A DNA stretch of 64,000 nucleotides from Clostridium magnum DSM 2767 (GTDB taxonomy: Bacteria; Bacillota; Clostridia; Clostridiales; Clostridiaceae). Under the pieces are notes generated by a model. It saw only the letters and a list, made by a program, of their open reading frames with translations, did not search any database and had not been told where the DNA came from. The DNA is taken from contig NZ_LWAE01000014.1 in the NCBI RefSeq assembly GCF_001623875.1, forward strand, positions 37,227-101,226, read 5' to 3'. This document shows positions 26,781 through 35,213 of the stretch, one piece after another. A program made the position numbers and the translations under genes. Numbering within the stretch: the stretch's first letter is position 1; each line of letters begins with the position of its first letter.

Positions 26781-26834
26781 AAATAATAATTTTTAAACAA
26801 TAATAATAATTATTGTTTAAAAATTATTATTATA
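26781..26834 (-). terminator. Long AT-rich hairpin after helD
   Basis: Near-perfect inverted repeat: AATAATAATTTTTAAACAAT pairs with ATTGTTTAAAAATTATTATT. Located 50 nt past the helD stop and upstream of the flavodiiron gene on the same strand. Probably the helD terminator; the pairing is long but all A/T. Confidence 0.65.
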
Positions 26835-26884
26835 TATTTGAGATTCATTCATATTATATTTACATTTAATTCACGTCCATTAAA

Positions 26885-29173
26885 CTAGATAAGTTTTGAC
26901 TTTTCCCCATTATAAAAAATATACTCTAAATGAAGGGCTCTTGTAAGAGCAACATACAATATCTTTTTATCTAACTCATTGTCAGAATAATTTTCTTTAT
27001 TACAGTTATATATTACACTACAATCAAACTCTAGACCTTTAGTCATATAAGAGGGTATTATTATTTTCTCCAATTTTAGGTTTTTATCCGTATCTTTGAT
27101 GAGATCCCAATTATAATTACTATATTTTTTTAAGTGATCCTTTATTTTTTTGCATTCATCATAGTTTCTACCTATAACAGCTACACTTTTTTTATTAATT
27201 TTTTCTACCTCTGCAACTATTTCATCTAGCTTTTCTCCAAACTCCCTGTTTGTTTTAAATTCTAGAACCTCTGGTGTCTTACCATGTCTTAACACTGGCA
27301 TTGCAGGTTTTAGTTTATTTTTCTGCTTCATTAACACCATATTTGCGAATTCTATTATCTCAACAGTAGAACGATAACTTTGAGTTAACTGAACATATGT
27401 AGCTTCTTCTTTAAATACTTCATCTATAAGTTTTTCCCACTGTTCAATACCCCTATAGTAATAAATTCCCTGTCCTATATCTCCAACTATGGTAAGTGAA
27501 TTACTTAATACCATTTCTTTTAAAACAGCAATTTGGAAAATGCTATAATCCTGAGCTTCATCAATTACAATATGCTTATATTTGTATTTATCAGGAACCC
27601 CTTCTATTTTAAACTTTAGGTATAACATAGAAGCCAAATCATCGCTATCAATTATTCCTTTTTCAAAATTACTGCTTAATTCTTTTCTAATATATTTGAT
27701 AATCTCTTTAGGAATCTTAACACTGGTTTCTTCAGCGAATAGTTCTTCATTATTCAAAAAATCCATATATAACTTTCCTGTATCAATCTGCTTCCATTCA
27801 CTGAAATAATATTCAAAGCTTTCTCTAGACTTAGCCTTTAGTTCCGATTTTCTACTATCTCTTTCATCATATAATTCTATAAGTTTTTTTCTTCTTTCAA
27901 TACCATCCTCCATTGTTTTTTTTACTCTGGCAATTTGATATTCATAAGAAAAATCTATCTTTTCAAGTATGGAATTTATTTTTTCATCAATCTTTAAATT
28001 AAAATATCTTTTGATTTCGTCTTTTCTTTTATTAAGAGCTAAATGTGCCATATCCTCTGCATAAAGCCTTTGAATTTCTTTTTTTACAAAAAGAGTATAA
28101 TTCTCAACTTTAATATCCTCAATGTCTAAATCCTTTATCTCCATATACTTCACATATCTGTCCATTAAAGTTTTATATAGGATAGTTCCTCTTAACTTAC
28201 TACTGTTTGTAATAAATTTCAATTTCTTAGTATCCTTCTCTTCTAAGATATCTGAGAGTTTCTTATCTTTTGTTAACGCTTTTGCTTTAATAGACAATAT
28301 TTCAAAAGCTATTTCTTCAAAGGTCCTCTGTTTTACATTACTTACTCCAAGGTCTGGAAGTACATCTGATATGTAATCTAAAAACAGCTTGTTGGGAGCT
28401 ATAACTAATATATCATTTCCATCTAATTTTTCCTTATATTTATATAGTAAGTATGCAAGTCTATGAAGAGCTACTGTAGTTTTCCCAGAACCTGCTGATC
28501 CCTGTACTATAAGCGCAGTATTTTTTTCCGCTCTTATAATTTCATTTTGTTCCTTTTGTATTGTTGCCACCACATCCTTTAGTTTGCTACTTACACTTTC
28601 TTCAAGATTTATTCTTAGAAAATCATCTATTAATGAGTTTCCTTCTTCATTAGATGACTTTAATATTATTTCATTTATACCCTCATCAAAAGCATCCTTT
28701 AATTCACTATCTCTTATTAAAAACTTTCTTTTAAGGCTTAATTCGCCACTAACCACTCCCATAGGCGCTCTATAAAAGGCATCTCCAAAGGTTCCACTAT
28801 AATATAAATCCGCTAGTGGTGATCTCCAATCAATGACTTTCTCATCACCAGTGGTCATGTCACCTAGGCCAAATTTCCCTATATAAAAAGCTTCCTTTTC
28901 TCGTCTATATTCCCTAAAGTCTACTCTCCCAAAATAGGGTTGTTCCTTTGCTTCCTGATATTTCTCTAAATTTTTATGAGTTATCTCATAAAGCTTTTCC
29001 TTAGTTTCAAGTTCTTCATTATACTTACCTTTAGATTGTTTTCTAAGACTATCTATTTTATCCTTTAGGTTTTTATCGCTTTTTTCGATTTCAAGTATTT
29101 CATCATTAATCCAAGTATTAGTATCCTTTAAATTCTCTCGCTCTAATTTCATCTGGTCATAAGTTAATGCCAT
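26885..29173 (-). CDS. helD: HelD-type UvrD-like ATPase that recycles RNA polymerase
   Basis: 762-residue SF1-like ATPase. Known HelD proteins pull RNA polymerase off DNA. The N-terminal ~110 residues are a charged coiled coil, typical of HelD. Then comes Walker A GSAGSGKTT near 230, a long helical insertion (about 330-500), Walker B DEAQDYS, GDIGQGIYYYRG, SYRSTVEI and the C-terminal VALTRAL. Length matches B. subtilis HelD (774). GGGGGTGA precedes the ATG. Monocistronic. Confidence 0.9.
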   Translation of the reverse strand: MALTYDQMKLERENLKDTNTWINDEILEIEKSDKNLKDKIDSLRKQSKGKYNEELETKEKLYEITHKNLEKYQEAKEQPYFGRVDFREYRREKEAFYIGKFGLGDMTTGDEKVIDWRSPLADLYYSGTFGDAFYRAPMGVVSGELSLKRKFLIRDSELKDAFDEGINEIILKSSNEEGNSLIDDFLRINLEESVSSKLKDVVATIQKEQNEIIRAEKNTALIVQGSAGSGKTTVALHRLAYLLYKYKEKLDGNDILVIAPNKLFLDYISDVLPDLGVSNVKQRTFEEIAFEILSIKAKALTKDKKLSDILEEKDTKKLKFITNSSKLRGTILYKTLMDRYVKYMEIKDLDIEDIKVENYTLFVKKEIQRLYAEDMAHLALNKRKDEIKRYFNLKIDEKINSILEKIDFSYEYQIARVKKTMEDGIERRKKLIELYDERDSRKSELKAKSRESFEYYFSEWKQIDTGKLYMDFLNNEELFAEETSVKIPKEIIKYIRKELSSNFEKGIIDSDDLASMLYLKFKIEGVPDKYKYKHIVIDEAQDYSIFQIAVLKEMVLSNSLTIVGDIGQGIYYYRGIEQWEKLIDEVFKEEATYVQLTQSYRSTVEIIEFANMVLMKQKNKLKPAMPVLRHGKTPEVLEFKTNREFGEKLDEIVAEVEKINKKSVAVIGRNYDECKKIKDHLKKYSNYNWDLIKDTDKNLKLEKIIIPSYMTKGLEFDCSVIYNCNKENYSDNELDKKILYVALTRALHLEYIFYNGEKSKLI

Positions 29174-29254
29174 CTAATTCACCCCCAATCTTATATACAA
29201 TTTTTTATTTTATATATAAGATAAAAATTTGTCAACTCTCGTAAATACTATAGT

Positions 29255-29388
29255 ATGAAGTGGAAACTTGAATCAGATGAGATTTCAACCCCCACCTGAT
29301 TCTTAGTTGAACGAATCCAGGGACGTAGCCACTCTTTACTCCCTCTTTGAAAAGAGGAAGTATTAGAGTGGGTAGTCATAGGATAAAA
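29255..29388 (+). repeat. Two-hairpin intergenic repeat, full copy 1
   Basis: 134-nt element. Hairpin 1 uses AATCAGATG...CACCTGATT. A fixed linker, TTGAACGAATCCAGGGACGT, follows. Hairpin 2 is CCACTCTTTACTCC...GAAGTATTAGAGTGG, and the end is GGTAGTCATAGGATAAA. Near-identical copies lie at 31020-31154 (minus) and 54314-54446. In hairpin 2 the pair A-T here is G-C in the other two, so pairing is conserved. No coding capacity. Confidence 0.85.
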
Positions 29389-29398
29389 ATTTAAAACA

Positions 29399-29440
29399 AA
29401 AAGATATGATTACTCAAATCTAGAATAATCATATCTCTAT
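29399..29440 (-). terminator. Terminator of the niaX-like gene
   Basis: Stem AGATATGATTACTC / GAATAATCATATCT with loop AAATCTA. Read leftward it is followed by TTTTTGTTTT. It lies about 100 nt past the niaX stop, between two repeat copies. Confidence 0.75.
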
Positions 29441-29465
29441 TATAATCTTATGAAACAGAAATTAG

Positions 29466-29524
29466 CAACTTTATACGATGAATACCCACTCTAATATCCC
29501 ATCTAATTCAAGTTTTAGTTCCAT
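29466..29524 (-). repeat. Internally deleted copy of the two-hairpin repeat
   Basis: On the minus strand the left end (AACTTGAATTAGATGG) joins directly to the right end (TATTAGAGTGGGTATTC). The linker and most of both hairpins are missing. It faces full copy 1, with the niaX terminator between them. Confidence 0.7.
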
Positions 29525-29542
29525 AGAAAATATTTAATGGTA

Positions 29543-30043
29543 CTATGCTGCTGCTTTTGTTATATCCATCTTCAAACTCTTTGCTAAAGCCCTTATTAAT
29601 ACAAATGCTATAACTCCGTCCACCATGTGGTGTAGGAAAGTACCTACTCCTACTACTACTAGTACTTTATACATTGTAAAGCCAAATGGTATTACTGATA
29701 AAGCCTCTAAAATTGCATGAATCGGAGCTGTTATTGCAATAACTTTACTGAAGGAAACACCTTTCTTTATTAGAATTGCACCAACTAGTCCAACAAATGT
29801 ATGCATAAATGCTCTTGCTGCTATTACTGCTGGAGCTGACATTAGAAACCCTAAAGCAGAACCTAATCCAACCATAGCTGCTGCAACTGGTCCTAAAAAC
29901 ATAGCTATAAATAATGGTACATGTGATGCTAGGGTAGCACTAAATGGACCTGCTTGTACTCTTAAAAATACGAAAGTTAATGGTATTACAATTGATAATG
30001 CTATTAATAATCCGCAATAAGTCATTTTTTTTATATTTTTCAT
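29543..30043 (-). CDS. niaX: Niacin-type ECF transporter S component (NiaX-like)
   Basis: 166-residue membrane protein with about five to six hydrophobic segments. The LASHVPLFIAMFLGPVAAA stretch is the NiaX-like S-component signature. It would bind niacin and use a shared ECF energy module, which is not in this window. The ATG at 30043 is chosen for GGAGGTGTAAA just before it; the upstream in-frame extension has no ribosome binding site. Pairs functionally with pncB at 50.6 kb. Confidence 0.75.
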   Translation of the reverse strand: MKNIKKMTYCGLLIALSIVIPLTFVFLRVQAGPFSATLASHVPLFIAMFLGPVAAAMVGLGSALGFLMSAPAVIAARAFMHTFVGLVGAILIKKGVSFSKVIAITAPIHAILEALSVIPFGFTMYKVLVVVGVGTFLHHMVDGVIAFVLIRALAKSLKMDITKAAA

Positions 30044-30064
30044 TTTACACCTCCAAATATACTG

Positions 30065-30076
30065 ATGTATATACAC
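30065..30076. promoter_or_regulatory. Candidate niacin-regulator operator upstream of niaX
   Basis: ATGTATATACAC, read on the minus strand as GTGTATATACAT, lies 22 nt before the niaX start. A close match, GTGTATATGTAT, is at 50503-50514 before pncB. Two sites only; the motif is AT-rich and could be coincidence. Confidence 0.35.
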
Positions 30077-30129
30077 TAGTATATAACATATAGTCAATCT
30101 TGTAAATAGTATTTTGTTGATTTTTCTAA

Positions 30130-30158
30130 TTGACAAAATACGACATATATATTAAAAT
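30130..30158 (+). promoter_or_regulatory. Promoter of the selenoprotein gene
   Basis: TTGACA (30130-30135), a 17-nt spacer, and TAAAAT (30153-30158): a good housekeeping sigma promoter, 27 nt before the start codon. Confidence 0.7.
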
Positions 30159-30184
30159 ACATCCTTAGATATGGAGGTGATTTT

Positions 30185-30484
30185 ATGCTAGTTATAGATG
30201 ATATTGCTCTTAAATATGCAAAAAAAATAAAAGGTTGTTTTGTTATAAAAGTAGGTGTTACAACTGGTGGCTGATGCGGCGTAGGAACGAGAAACCTCTG
30301 GATTGAGGTTTTAAAAGATTTTGATAAGCCCGAAGACTATAAAACCTATGAATATGATGGGGTAAAAGTTTTTATAGAGAATAAGTTGACTTTAGAAGAA
30401 GATGTTTTAATTTATGAAAAATTAAATTTACCTATGGTTGGACGAATATTTGCCTCAAAGGGCATCTCTATTAACAATTCCTAA
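30185..30484 (+). CDS. HesB/IscA-like selenoprotein with in-frame UGA (Sec30)
   Basis: ATG at 30185 with GGAGGTGA 4 nt upstream opens a frame of 99 residues ended by TAA at 30482. Codon 30 is TGA (30272-30274), read here as selenocysteine: TTGG-U-CGVGTRN. The frame stays open and protein-like for 69 codons after the TGA. A hairpin fitting a bacterial SECIS starts 17 nt after it. The neighbour at 30585 is a paralogue of the same length with Cys-Cys at the matching position (SGGCCDIP). Family resemblance is to the small HesB/IscA-like proteins with a CC or UC motif. Conserved blocks after the motif: YDGVKVFIENKL, EDVLIYEKL. Function unknown, likely redox or metal binding. The Sec machinery (selA/B/C/D) is not in the window. 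Confidence 0.85.
30292..30311 (+). promoter_or_regulatory. Bacterial SECIS hairpin
   Basis: AAACCTC (30292-30298) pairs perfectly with GAGGTTT (30305-30311) around loop TGGATT, with G at loop positions 2-3. The loop begins 24 nt after the UGA, within the distance normal for bacterial SECIS elements, which sit inside the coding region just after the Sec codon. Confidence 0.75.
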
Positions 30485-30584
30485 AAATGTGTATGAATTC
30501 TAGACTAATTGCTTCTAATTTAATATACTAATACTAATATGTACAACGTAGAATATATATTAAAATTAGTAGTGGGGTGATTTA

Positions 30585-30884
30585 GTGTTAACTATTGAAG
30601 AAAAAGCACTTAACTTTGCACAACAAAAACGAGGTGATTTTCTAGTTAAAATTATTTCTGCATCTGGTGGATGTTGTGATATTCCAGTTAAAGATATTAG
30701 TATTGAATTTATAAAAGCTTTCAAAACAAATAACAATTATTCATGCTATGAATACAAAGGAGTAAAAGTTTTTATTGAAAATGGATTACAACTTGATTCA
30801 GATGTATTGATTTACCAAAAGCTAAAATTACCTTTAATCGGTAATATTTTTGGAACCAAAGGAATTTCAGTTAAATATATCTAG
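30585..30884 (+). CDS. HesB/IscA-like protein, cysteine paralogue of the selenoprotein
   Basis: 99 residues, starting at GTG with GGGGTGA upstream. It aligns along its full length with the selenoprotein 100 nt upstream: SASGGCCDIPVKD against TTGG-U-CGVGTRN, YKGVKVFIENGLQLDSDVLIYQKLKLPLIGNIFGTKGIS against a matching block. The Sec is Cys here. The two are tandem, same strand, probably a duplication. Possible Fe-S or metal role by family; not established. Confidence 0.8.
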   Translation: MLTIEEKALNFAQQKRGDFLVKIISASGGCCDIPVKDISIEFIKAFKTNNNYSCYEYKGVKVFIENGLQLDSDVLIYQKLKLPLIGNIFGTKGISVKYI

Positions 30885-30913
30885 CTATTACTCATTCTTA
30901 AGTTATAATTATT

Positions 30914-30957
30914 AAATAAATAAGCTTTGCAGCAAAGCTGCAAAGCTTATTTATTTT
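30914..30957 (+). terminator. Terminator after the HesB-like pair
   Basis: AAATAAATAAGCTTTGCAG pairs perfectly with CTGCAAAGCTTATTTATTT around loop CAAAG, followed by T. The symmetrical arms may also stop leftward transcription. Confidence 0.8.
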
Positions 30958-31019
30958 GTAGTAACCTATCTATTTGTTCTTTCTCATTATCTAATGAACC
31001 CCTCGTTATTTATGCAAAG

Positions 31020-31154
31020 TTTTATCCGATGACTACCCGCTCTAATACTCCCATCTTCTTCAAAGTGGGCGTAAAGAGCGGGTACGTCCCTGGATTCGTT
31101 CAACTAAGAATCAGGTGTAGTTTGAAACTCCATCTGATTCAAGTTTTCACTTCA
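31020..31154 (-). repeat. Two-hairpin intergenic repeat, full copy 2
   Basis: Same 133-nt element as at 29255 and 54314, in reverse orientation. The linker is conserved (TTGAACGAATCCAGGGACGT). Hairpin 2 is CCGCTCTTTACGC...GAGTATTAGAGCGG. Its left end (AAGTGAAAACTTGA) runs into the 3' end of the YjdF-like pseudogene and supplies that frame's TGA. Confidence 0.85.
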
Positions 31155-31771
31155 TTTATATGTTTATCATGAATTTTTGAAAATATAGATACTGTAATTA
31201 TAGCGCCTATTAACCCACATAACATATCCCATTGTGTATCCTATTTATCACCTTGAAAACCTAAAAAGTCATCTGATAAATTCCTTGCTACTAATGCTCC
31301 TCCCCATTCTACTAATTCATAAAATGCACTCATTGATAGGCAAATAGAAACAACTAGTACAGATACTATTACGCCTCTATTAAGCTTAAGTTTTCGTATT
31401 AATAACTCCCTTATAATAAAAGCAGGTATAATACCTTGCGTTACATGCGCTAGTCTATCATAATGATTTCTACTCAGTCCAAAAACCTCTTTTATCAGAT
31501 TAAATATCGGTACATCATTATATGTATAATGTGCTCCAATTAAAATTATAATTATTTGAATTAAAATAAGCACGTAAACAAGATTTGTAAATCGAAATTT
31601 TTTATAAGTATATACTAATATCAAAACTCCTAAAACAACTGGAAAAGCTTCTAAGAACCATATACGGTAACTCTTAGGTTTAATAAATGATAAAACTAAA
31701 GCTATAATAGATAGTGTTAATAAACCAATATGCATTGATGTAGGTTTGTTGCTTTTGTTAATTTTATTCAT
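31139..31771 (-). pseudogene. YjdF-like (DUF2238) membrane protein interrupted by TAG
   Basis: The frame encodes about six hydrophobic segments and the DUF2238 signature ELVEWGG...LGFQGD. At 31243-31241 a TAG stops it after QGDK. The same frame then continues DTQWDMLCGLIGAI, a further membrane helix and KIHDKH, ending at TGA (31139) inside repeat copy 2. In this family the residue at the TAG is typically Trp within GDxWDTQ, so TGG to TAG explains it. The truncated 176-residue product lacks the last helix. A sequencing error is possible. Confidence 0.7.
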
Positions 31772-31969
31772 ACTTTTGCACTCCTATTTTACATTATATT
31801 GTATATGCCTATATCCAATCTTAGTAATTATAATTAAAAACATATATAAATCTATTGTAAACATATAATGCAAATATATATCATGTATTTCTTACTTATT
31901 CTTTAATAATTCTAGTTAATTTGAGTATGTACCTATCTTCCTCTACAAGTGCTACATACCTTGTACTTG

Positions 31970-32000
31970 AAAAACCTCCAGAAAAAACTCTGGAGGTTTT
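31970..32000 (-). terminator. Terminator after def
   Basis: AAAACCTCCAGA pairs with TCTGGAGGTTTT around loop AAAAAC. Read leftward, the T-run ends TTTTTC. It begins 5 nt past the def stop. Confidence 0.85.
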
Positions 32001-32004
32001 ACTA

Positions 32005-32478
32005 TTATTCTTCTATCTTATAAATTTTACCAGCTCTATCTGTATACAAAATTCCATCTAAATGATCTATTTCATGGCAGAAAGCCTTTGCTAGCAATCC
32101 AGTAGCAGTGTATTCTACGTCTTGTCCATTCAACTCTTTACCTGTTACTACAACTTTTCTTGGTCTTACTACATCCCCTTCATACCCTGGATAACTTAAA
32201 CAACCTTCTATATCCTCTTCTTTTCCAATCTTTTTAATAATTTTAGGATTTATCAGTATGATAGGATTTGAATCGTCTCTAAGATCTATTAAAATTACTC
32301 TTTTTAAAACTCCTATTTGTGGGGCTGCAAGCCCAATACCATTTGTATTATAAAGAGTATCCTTTAGATCTTGTACCAAACTTAATATCTCTTTATCTAT
32401 TGTTTCAACTCTTCTGCTTACTCTTTTTAAAGTTTTATCTCCAAATTGTAATATTTCTTTAACTGCCATTTTTTTCAT
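32005..32478 (-). CDS. def: Peptide deformylase
   Basis: 157-residue metalloenzyme that removes the formyl group from new proteins. All three motifs are present: GIGLAAPQ (47-54), EGCLSYPG with metal Cys93, and HEIDHLDG with H135, E136 and H139. Length is typical of the short type 1 form. AAAGGT precedes the first ATG. It is not next to fmt here. Confidence 0.95.
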   Translation of the reverse strand: MKKMAVKEILQFGDKTLKRVSRRVETIDKEILSLVQDLKDTLYNTNGIGLAAPQIGVLKRVILIDLRDDSNPIILINPKIIKKIGKEEDIEGCLSYPGYEGDVVRPRKVVVTGKELNGQDVEYTATGLLAKAFCHEIDHLDGILYTDRAGKIYKIEE

Positions 32479-32566
32479 TTAAAACCTTTGTAGTCTTTAA
32501 CTAACATTAGTTTTAAAACTATAAGGTTTTAAATTATACCTCCCTTACTACTTATAATTACTTATT

Positions 32567-32727
32567 AAGGCATCTTCAAAAAATAACCAGTCAATCTGCT
32601 AGTCTATTTTGCGTCATACTGCGTCGGCAGAATCCTTAGATAGGGTTGGCTATCTGCGGAACCTACCTCCTTGTCTGACACAAAATATCCGTCGCATCTT
32701 TGACTTGTTATTTTCTTTCAGATACCT
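32567..32727. repeat. MITE-like imperfect inverted repeat
   Basis: About 160 nt between def and the radical SAM gene. The outer arms AAGGCATCTTCAAAAAATAA (32567) and TTATTTTCTTTCAGATACCT (32708) pair with few mismatches. The inner arms TATTTTGCGTCATAC and GTCTGACACAAAATA also pair. The centre is GC-richer than the surroundings. No frame inside. Only one copy is in the window. Confidence 0.65.
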
Positions 32728-32761
32728 AAAATTATACCTATATTTATTAAAAGAATCAATT

Positions 32762-34447
32762 CTATATGTTAGTATAAAAAATTTCCTTTTTATTTTCATC
32801 ATCAAATATAATGTAGCAACTCTTCTTTTCAAGAAGTCCTTTAGTTATAAACATTTCTATATCTACATAAAATTTTTCAATATGTGAATTATGAGAAACG
32901 ATAATTTCTCCTTTTTTTATCTTTTCCTTAATTTCTCTCTCTTCTTCCTTATCTTTCTCTCTACTTAAGAATTCCGGAACCCATTTCTTTCTATTAAATT
33001 TGAGATACTCGTATTTAATTAGCTCCTTAAGCTTATCATCTTTTTCTTTTAGTACTTCTTCATTAAATTCAATAAAAACTTTATAGTAGTCTGCTCCAGA
33101 CACATTCCTACTGAAATATCCCTTATCATAGAAGAATGTACCTAAAGCTAAATAAAAATCAAATGCAGTTTTAAACTTTGGAATGAAATATTTTAGTAGA
33201 GTATTGAATTTTTGTGAATTATAGTATTTATCTACCATCTTCTCAACTCTTTTTAGTAAAATAAGTTCTTCATAACTTATTGCATTAGTTTTAAGCACTT
33301 CATTAGGAGTATACGGAGAATGGATAATGCCCCACTTTGCAGCTTCCTCTTTCATAAGTGTTCCTTTTAGCACTTTTAGAAAACCAAGTTGTATTTCATC
33401 TGGTTGTATACTATATAAATCGTTAAAAGATTTCTTAAAGGATATAAAATCTTCTCCAGGAAGCCCTGCAATTAAATCCAGGTGCTGCTTTATATTCCCA
33501 AATTTATTTAATTTAACAACCTGTTCTTTGATATCCTCAAACTGAACAAATCTATTAATATTTTTTAACACCTCATCGTTAGTTGTTTGCACTCCTACCT
33601 CAAATTGAAATCTTCCCTTAGGCGCTTTTTCTAGTACTCTAAGCTGTTCTTCATTCAGAATATCTGCTGAAATTTCAAAGTGAAACGTAGTTTCGGTGTC
33701 TAAACTTATTAAATAATTCCAAATTTCTATTGCAAATTTATTATTACAGTTAAATGTTCTATCTACAAATTTTACAAGCCTTACCTTCTTATCTACTAAA
33801 AACTTTAAATCTATTTTAACTCTTTCAATATCTAAAAACCTAACTCCAAGAGTGCTAGATGAGAGACAATACTTACAATTAAATGGACATCCACGAGAAG
33901 CCTCAAAATATATTATCTTATTATTTAAATCATCTTCTTCATTATATGGAAAAATCAACTTATTTAAATCCATAAGCTTTCTTTTTCCACCGTACTTTAC
34001 TATACCATTTTCTTTATAATATATTCCTTTAACCCCTTCTAGGCTCCTATTAGAAATGATACTCTCTATAAATTCTCTATAGGATTCTTCTCCTTCACCT
34101 TCTATGATATAGTCTACATTATTTGCAGTATCTTTTAAAATTGCTTCACTATCATAAGATACTTCTGGACCACCATATAATATGCTTATATTAGGGTCTA
34201 TAAGTTTTATTAAGTCAGACAACTGCTTAACATAATACATATTCCATATATAACAGGAAAAAGCCACAATATTAGGTTTTTCACTTATAATTTCTTCAAC
34301 TACCCTCTGAATGTTATCATTTACGGAAAACTCCATAATATTGCAATTATAATCTAAATCTTTCGTATAGGCTTTTAAATATTTTACAGCCAAATTACTA
34401 TGTATAAATTGTGAATTTACTGCTACTAAAGCTAATTTCATCCTCAT
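32762..34447 (-). CDS. B12-binding radical SAM protein (DUF4080 type)
   Basis: 561 residues. The N-terminal ~130 form a cobalamin-binding-like Rossmann domain (LALVAVNSQFIHSNLAVKYL, ILYGGPEVSYD). A radical SAM domain follows, with EASRGCPFNCKYC near 182-193 giving the CxxxCxxC cluster site, then GGPEVS- and GLPGED-type motifs. A DUF4080-like lysine/glutamate-rich C-terminus completes it. The reaction is unknown; class members often methylate or rearrange unactivated carbons. GAAGGGA precedes the ATG. Upstream on the same strand are a degenerate methyltransferase and a phospholipase-like gene. Confidence 0.85.
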   Translation of the reverse strand: MRMKLALVAVNSQFIHSNLAVKYLKAYTKDLDYNCNIMEFSVNDNIQRVVEEIISEKPNIVAFSCYIWNMYYVKQLSDLIKLIDPNISILYGGPEVSYDSEAILKDTANNVDYIIEGEGEESYREFIESIISNRSLEGVKGIYYKENGIVKYGGKRKLMDLNKLIFPYNEEDDLNNKIIYFEASRGCPFNCKYCLSSSTLGVRFLDIERVKIDLKFLVDKKVRLVKFVDRTFNCNNKFAIEIWNYLISLDTETTFHFEISADILNEEQLRVLEKAPKGRFQFEVGVQTTNDEVLKNINRFVQFEDIKEQVVKLNKFGNIKQHLDLIAGLPGEDFISFKKSFNDLYSIQPDEIQLGFLKVLKGTLMKEEAAKWGIIHSPYTPNEVLKTNAISYEELILLKRVEKMVDKYYNSQKFNTLLKYFIPKFKTAFDFYLALGTFFYDKGYFSRNVSGADYYKVFIEFNEEVLKEKDDKLKELIKYEYLKFNRKKWVPEFLSREKDKEEEREIKEKIKKGEIIVSHNSHIEKFYVDIEMFITKGLLEKKSCYIIFDDENKKEIFYTNI

Positions 34448-34537
34448 TACTTCCCTTCTTCATAAGACCTGACTATATTCATATTTAGATTATCCTCTTA
34501 AACTTCGCTAGATTTATTAATTACATTCTATATAAAA

Positions 34538-35119
34538 TTAAGCACTGTTAACACTATTTTCATTCTTTTCTTCAATTTCTTTTTCTCTAATCTTATCACC
34601 TGTATTCTTCTTTTCTAGTGCTTTTTTCTTCGCTTTAATATAATAAATACCGTCAGAGGATTTTGTATCTATAATGCTAAAGTGTTCCTCTAACATTCTT
34701 ATTGTATTTACTTTAGAGGTATCTTTTAAAATATTTAGATCTCTTAATTTTATTTGTCTTAACTTCCCTTCAGGAATTACAATTTTAACTGTGGCATTAA
34801 AAATCTTTGTATATCCTTTATCAATATCCCATATATATAATAGACCATCTTTACTTAAATATCTATATATGTCTCTTATAAATTTTCTTTTATTTATTCT
34901 AAGCCATATGCTGCTAAATGAAAAAAATAATATGCAACTATCGTAAAATCCTTCCTTTAATGATTCTTTCTCTTCTTTGCCACTGATATATTCCACATTA
35001 ATATTATCATGATACTGTTTGTAAATATTATAGACTATTCCATAGTTATCTAATCCTATATCTAATATATTACCTCTAAATACTTCCTTCTCCAAATTTA
35101 TAAATATTTCTTTTCTCAC
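34538..35119 (-). CDS. SAM-methyltransferase-like protein (degenerate)
   Basis: 193 residues resembling a class I methyltransferase fold: GNILDIGLDNYGIV (16-29) as motif I, VEYISG, then SCILFFSFSSIW and LSKDGLLYIWDI as later strands. Glycines normal for motif I are reduced, so SAM binding is uncertain. The charged C-terminus is disordered. Between the radical SAM and phospholipase-like genes on the same strand; partner unknown. Confidence 0.6.
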   Translation of the reverse strand: MRKEIFINLEKEVFRGNILDIGLDNYGIVYNIYKQYHDNINVEYISGKEEKESLKEGFYDSCILFFSFSSIWLRINKRKFIRDIYRYLSKDGLLYIWDIDKGYTKIFNATVKIVIPEGKLRQIKLRDLNILKDTSKVNTIRMLEEHFSIIDTKSSDGIYYIKAKKKALEKKNTGDKIREKEIEEKNENSVNSA

Positions 35120-35185
35120 TTTATCACCTACCGTTTTTTAGTTAAATTTAATCTTTATCTTATCTAATATAATTTCTGCATATAA

Positions 35186-35213
35186 AAAAAAATTCCTCCA
35201 TTTTATGGAAGAA
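35186..35213 (-). terminator. Terminator at the end of the phospholipase-like gene
   Basis: AATTCTTCCAT / ATGGAGGAATT on the minus strand, followed by a run of nine T. It overlaps the stop codon of the gene it ends. Confidence 0.8.

Noticed and set aside
29255..29524. Insertion sequence with inverted ends
   Set aside because: The facing copies are a full and an internally deleted repeat with only a terminator between; no transposase frame.
31241..31243. TAG as a pyrrolysine codon
   Set aside because: No Pyl context; a single TGG to TAG change at a conserved Trp is simpler.
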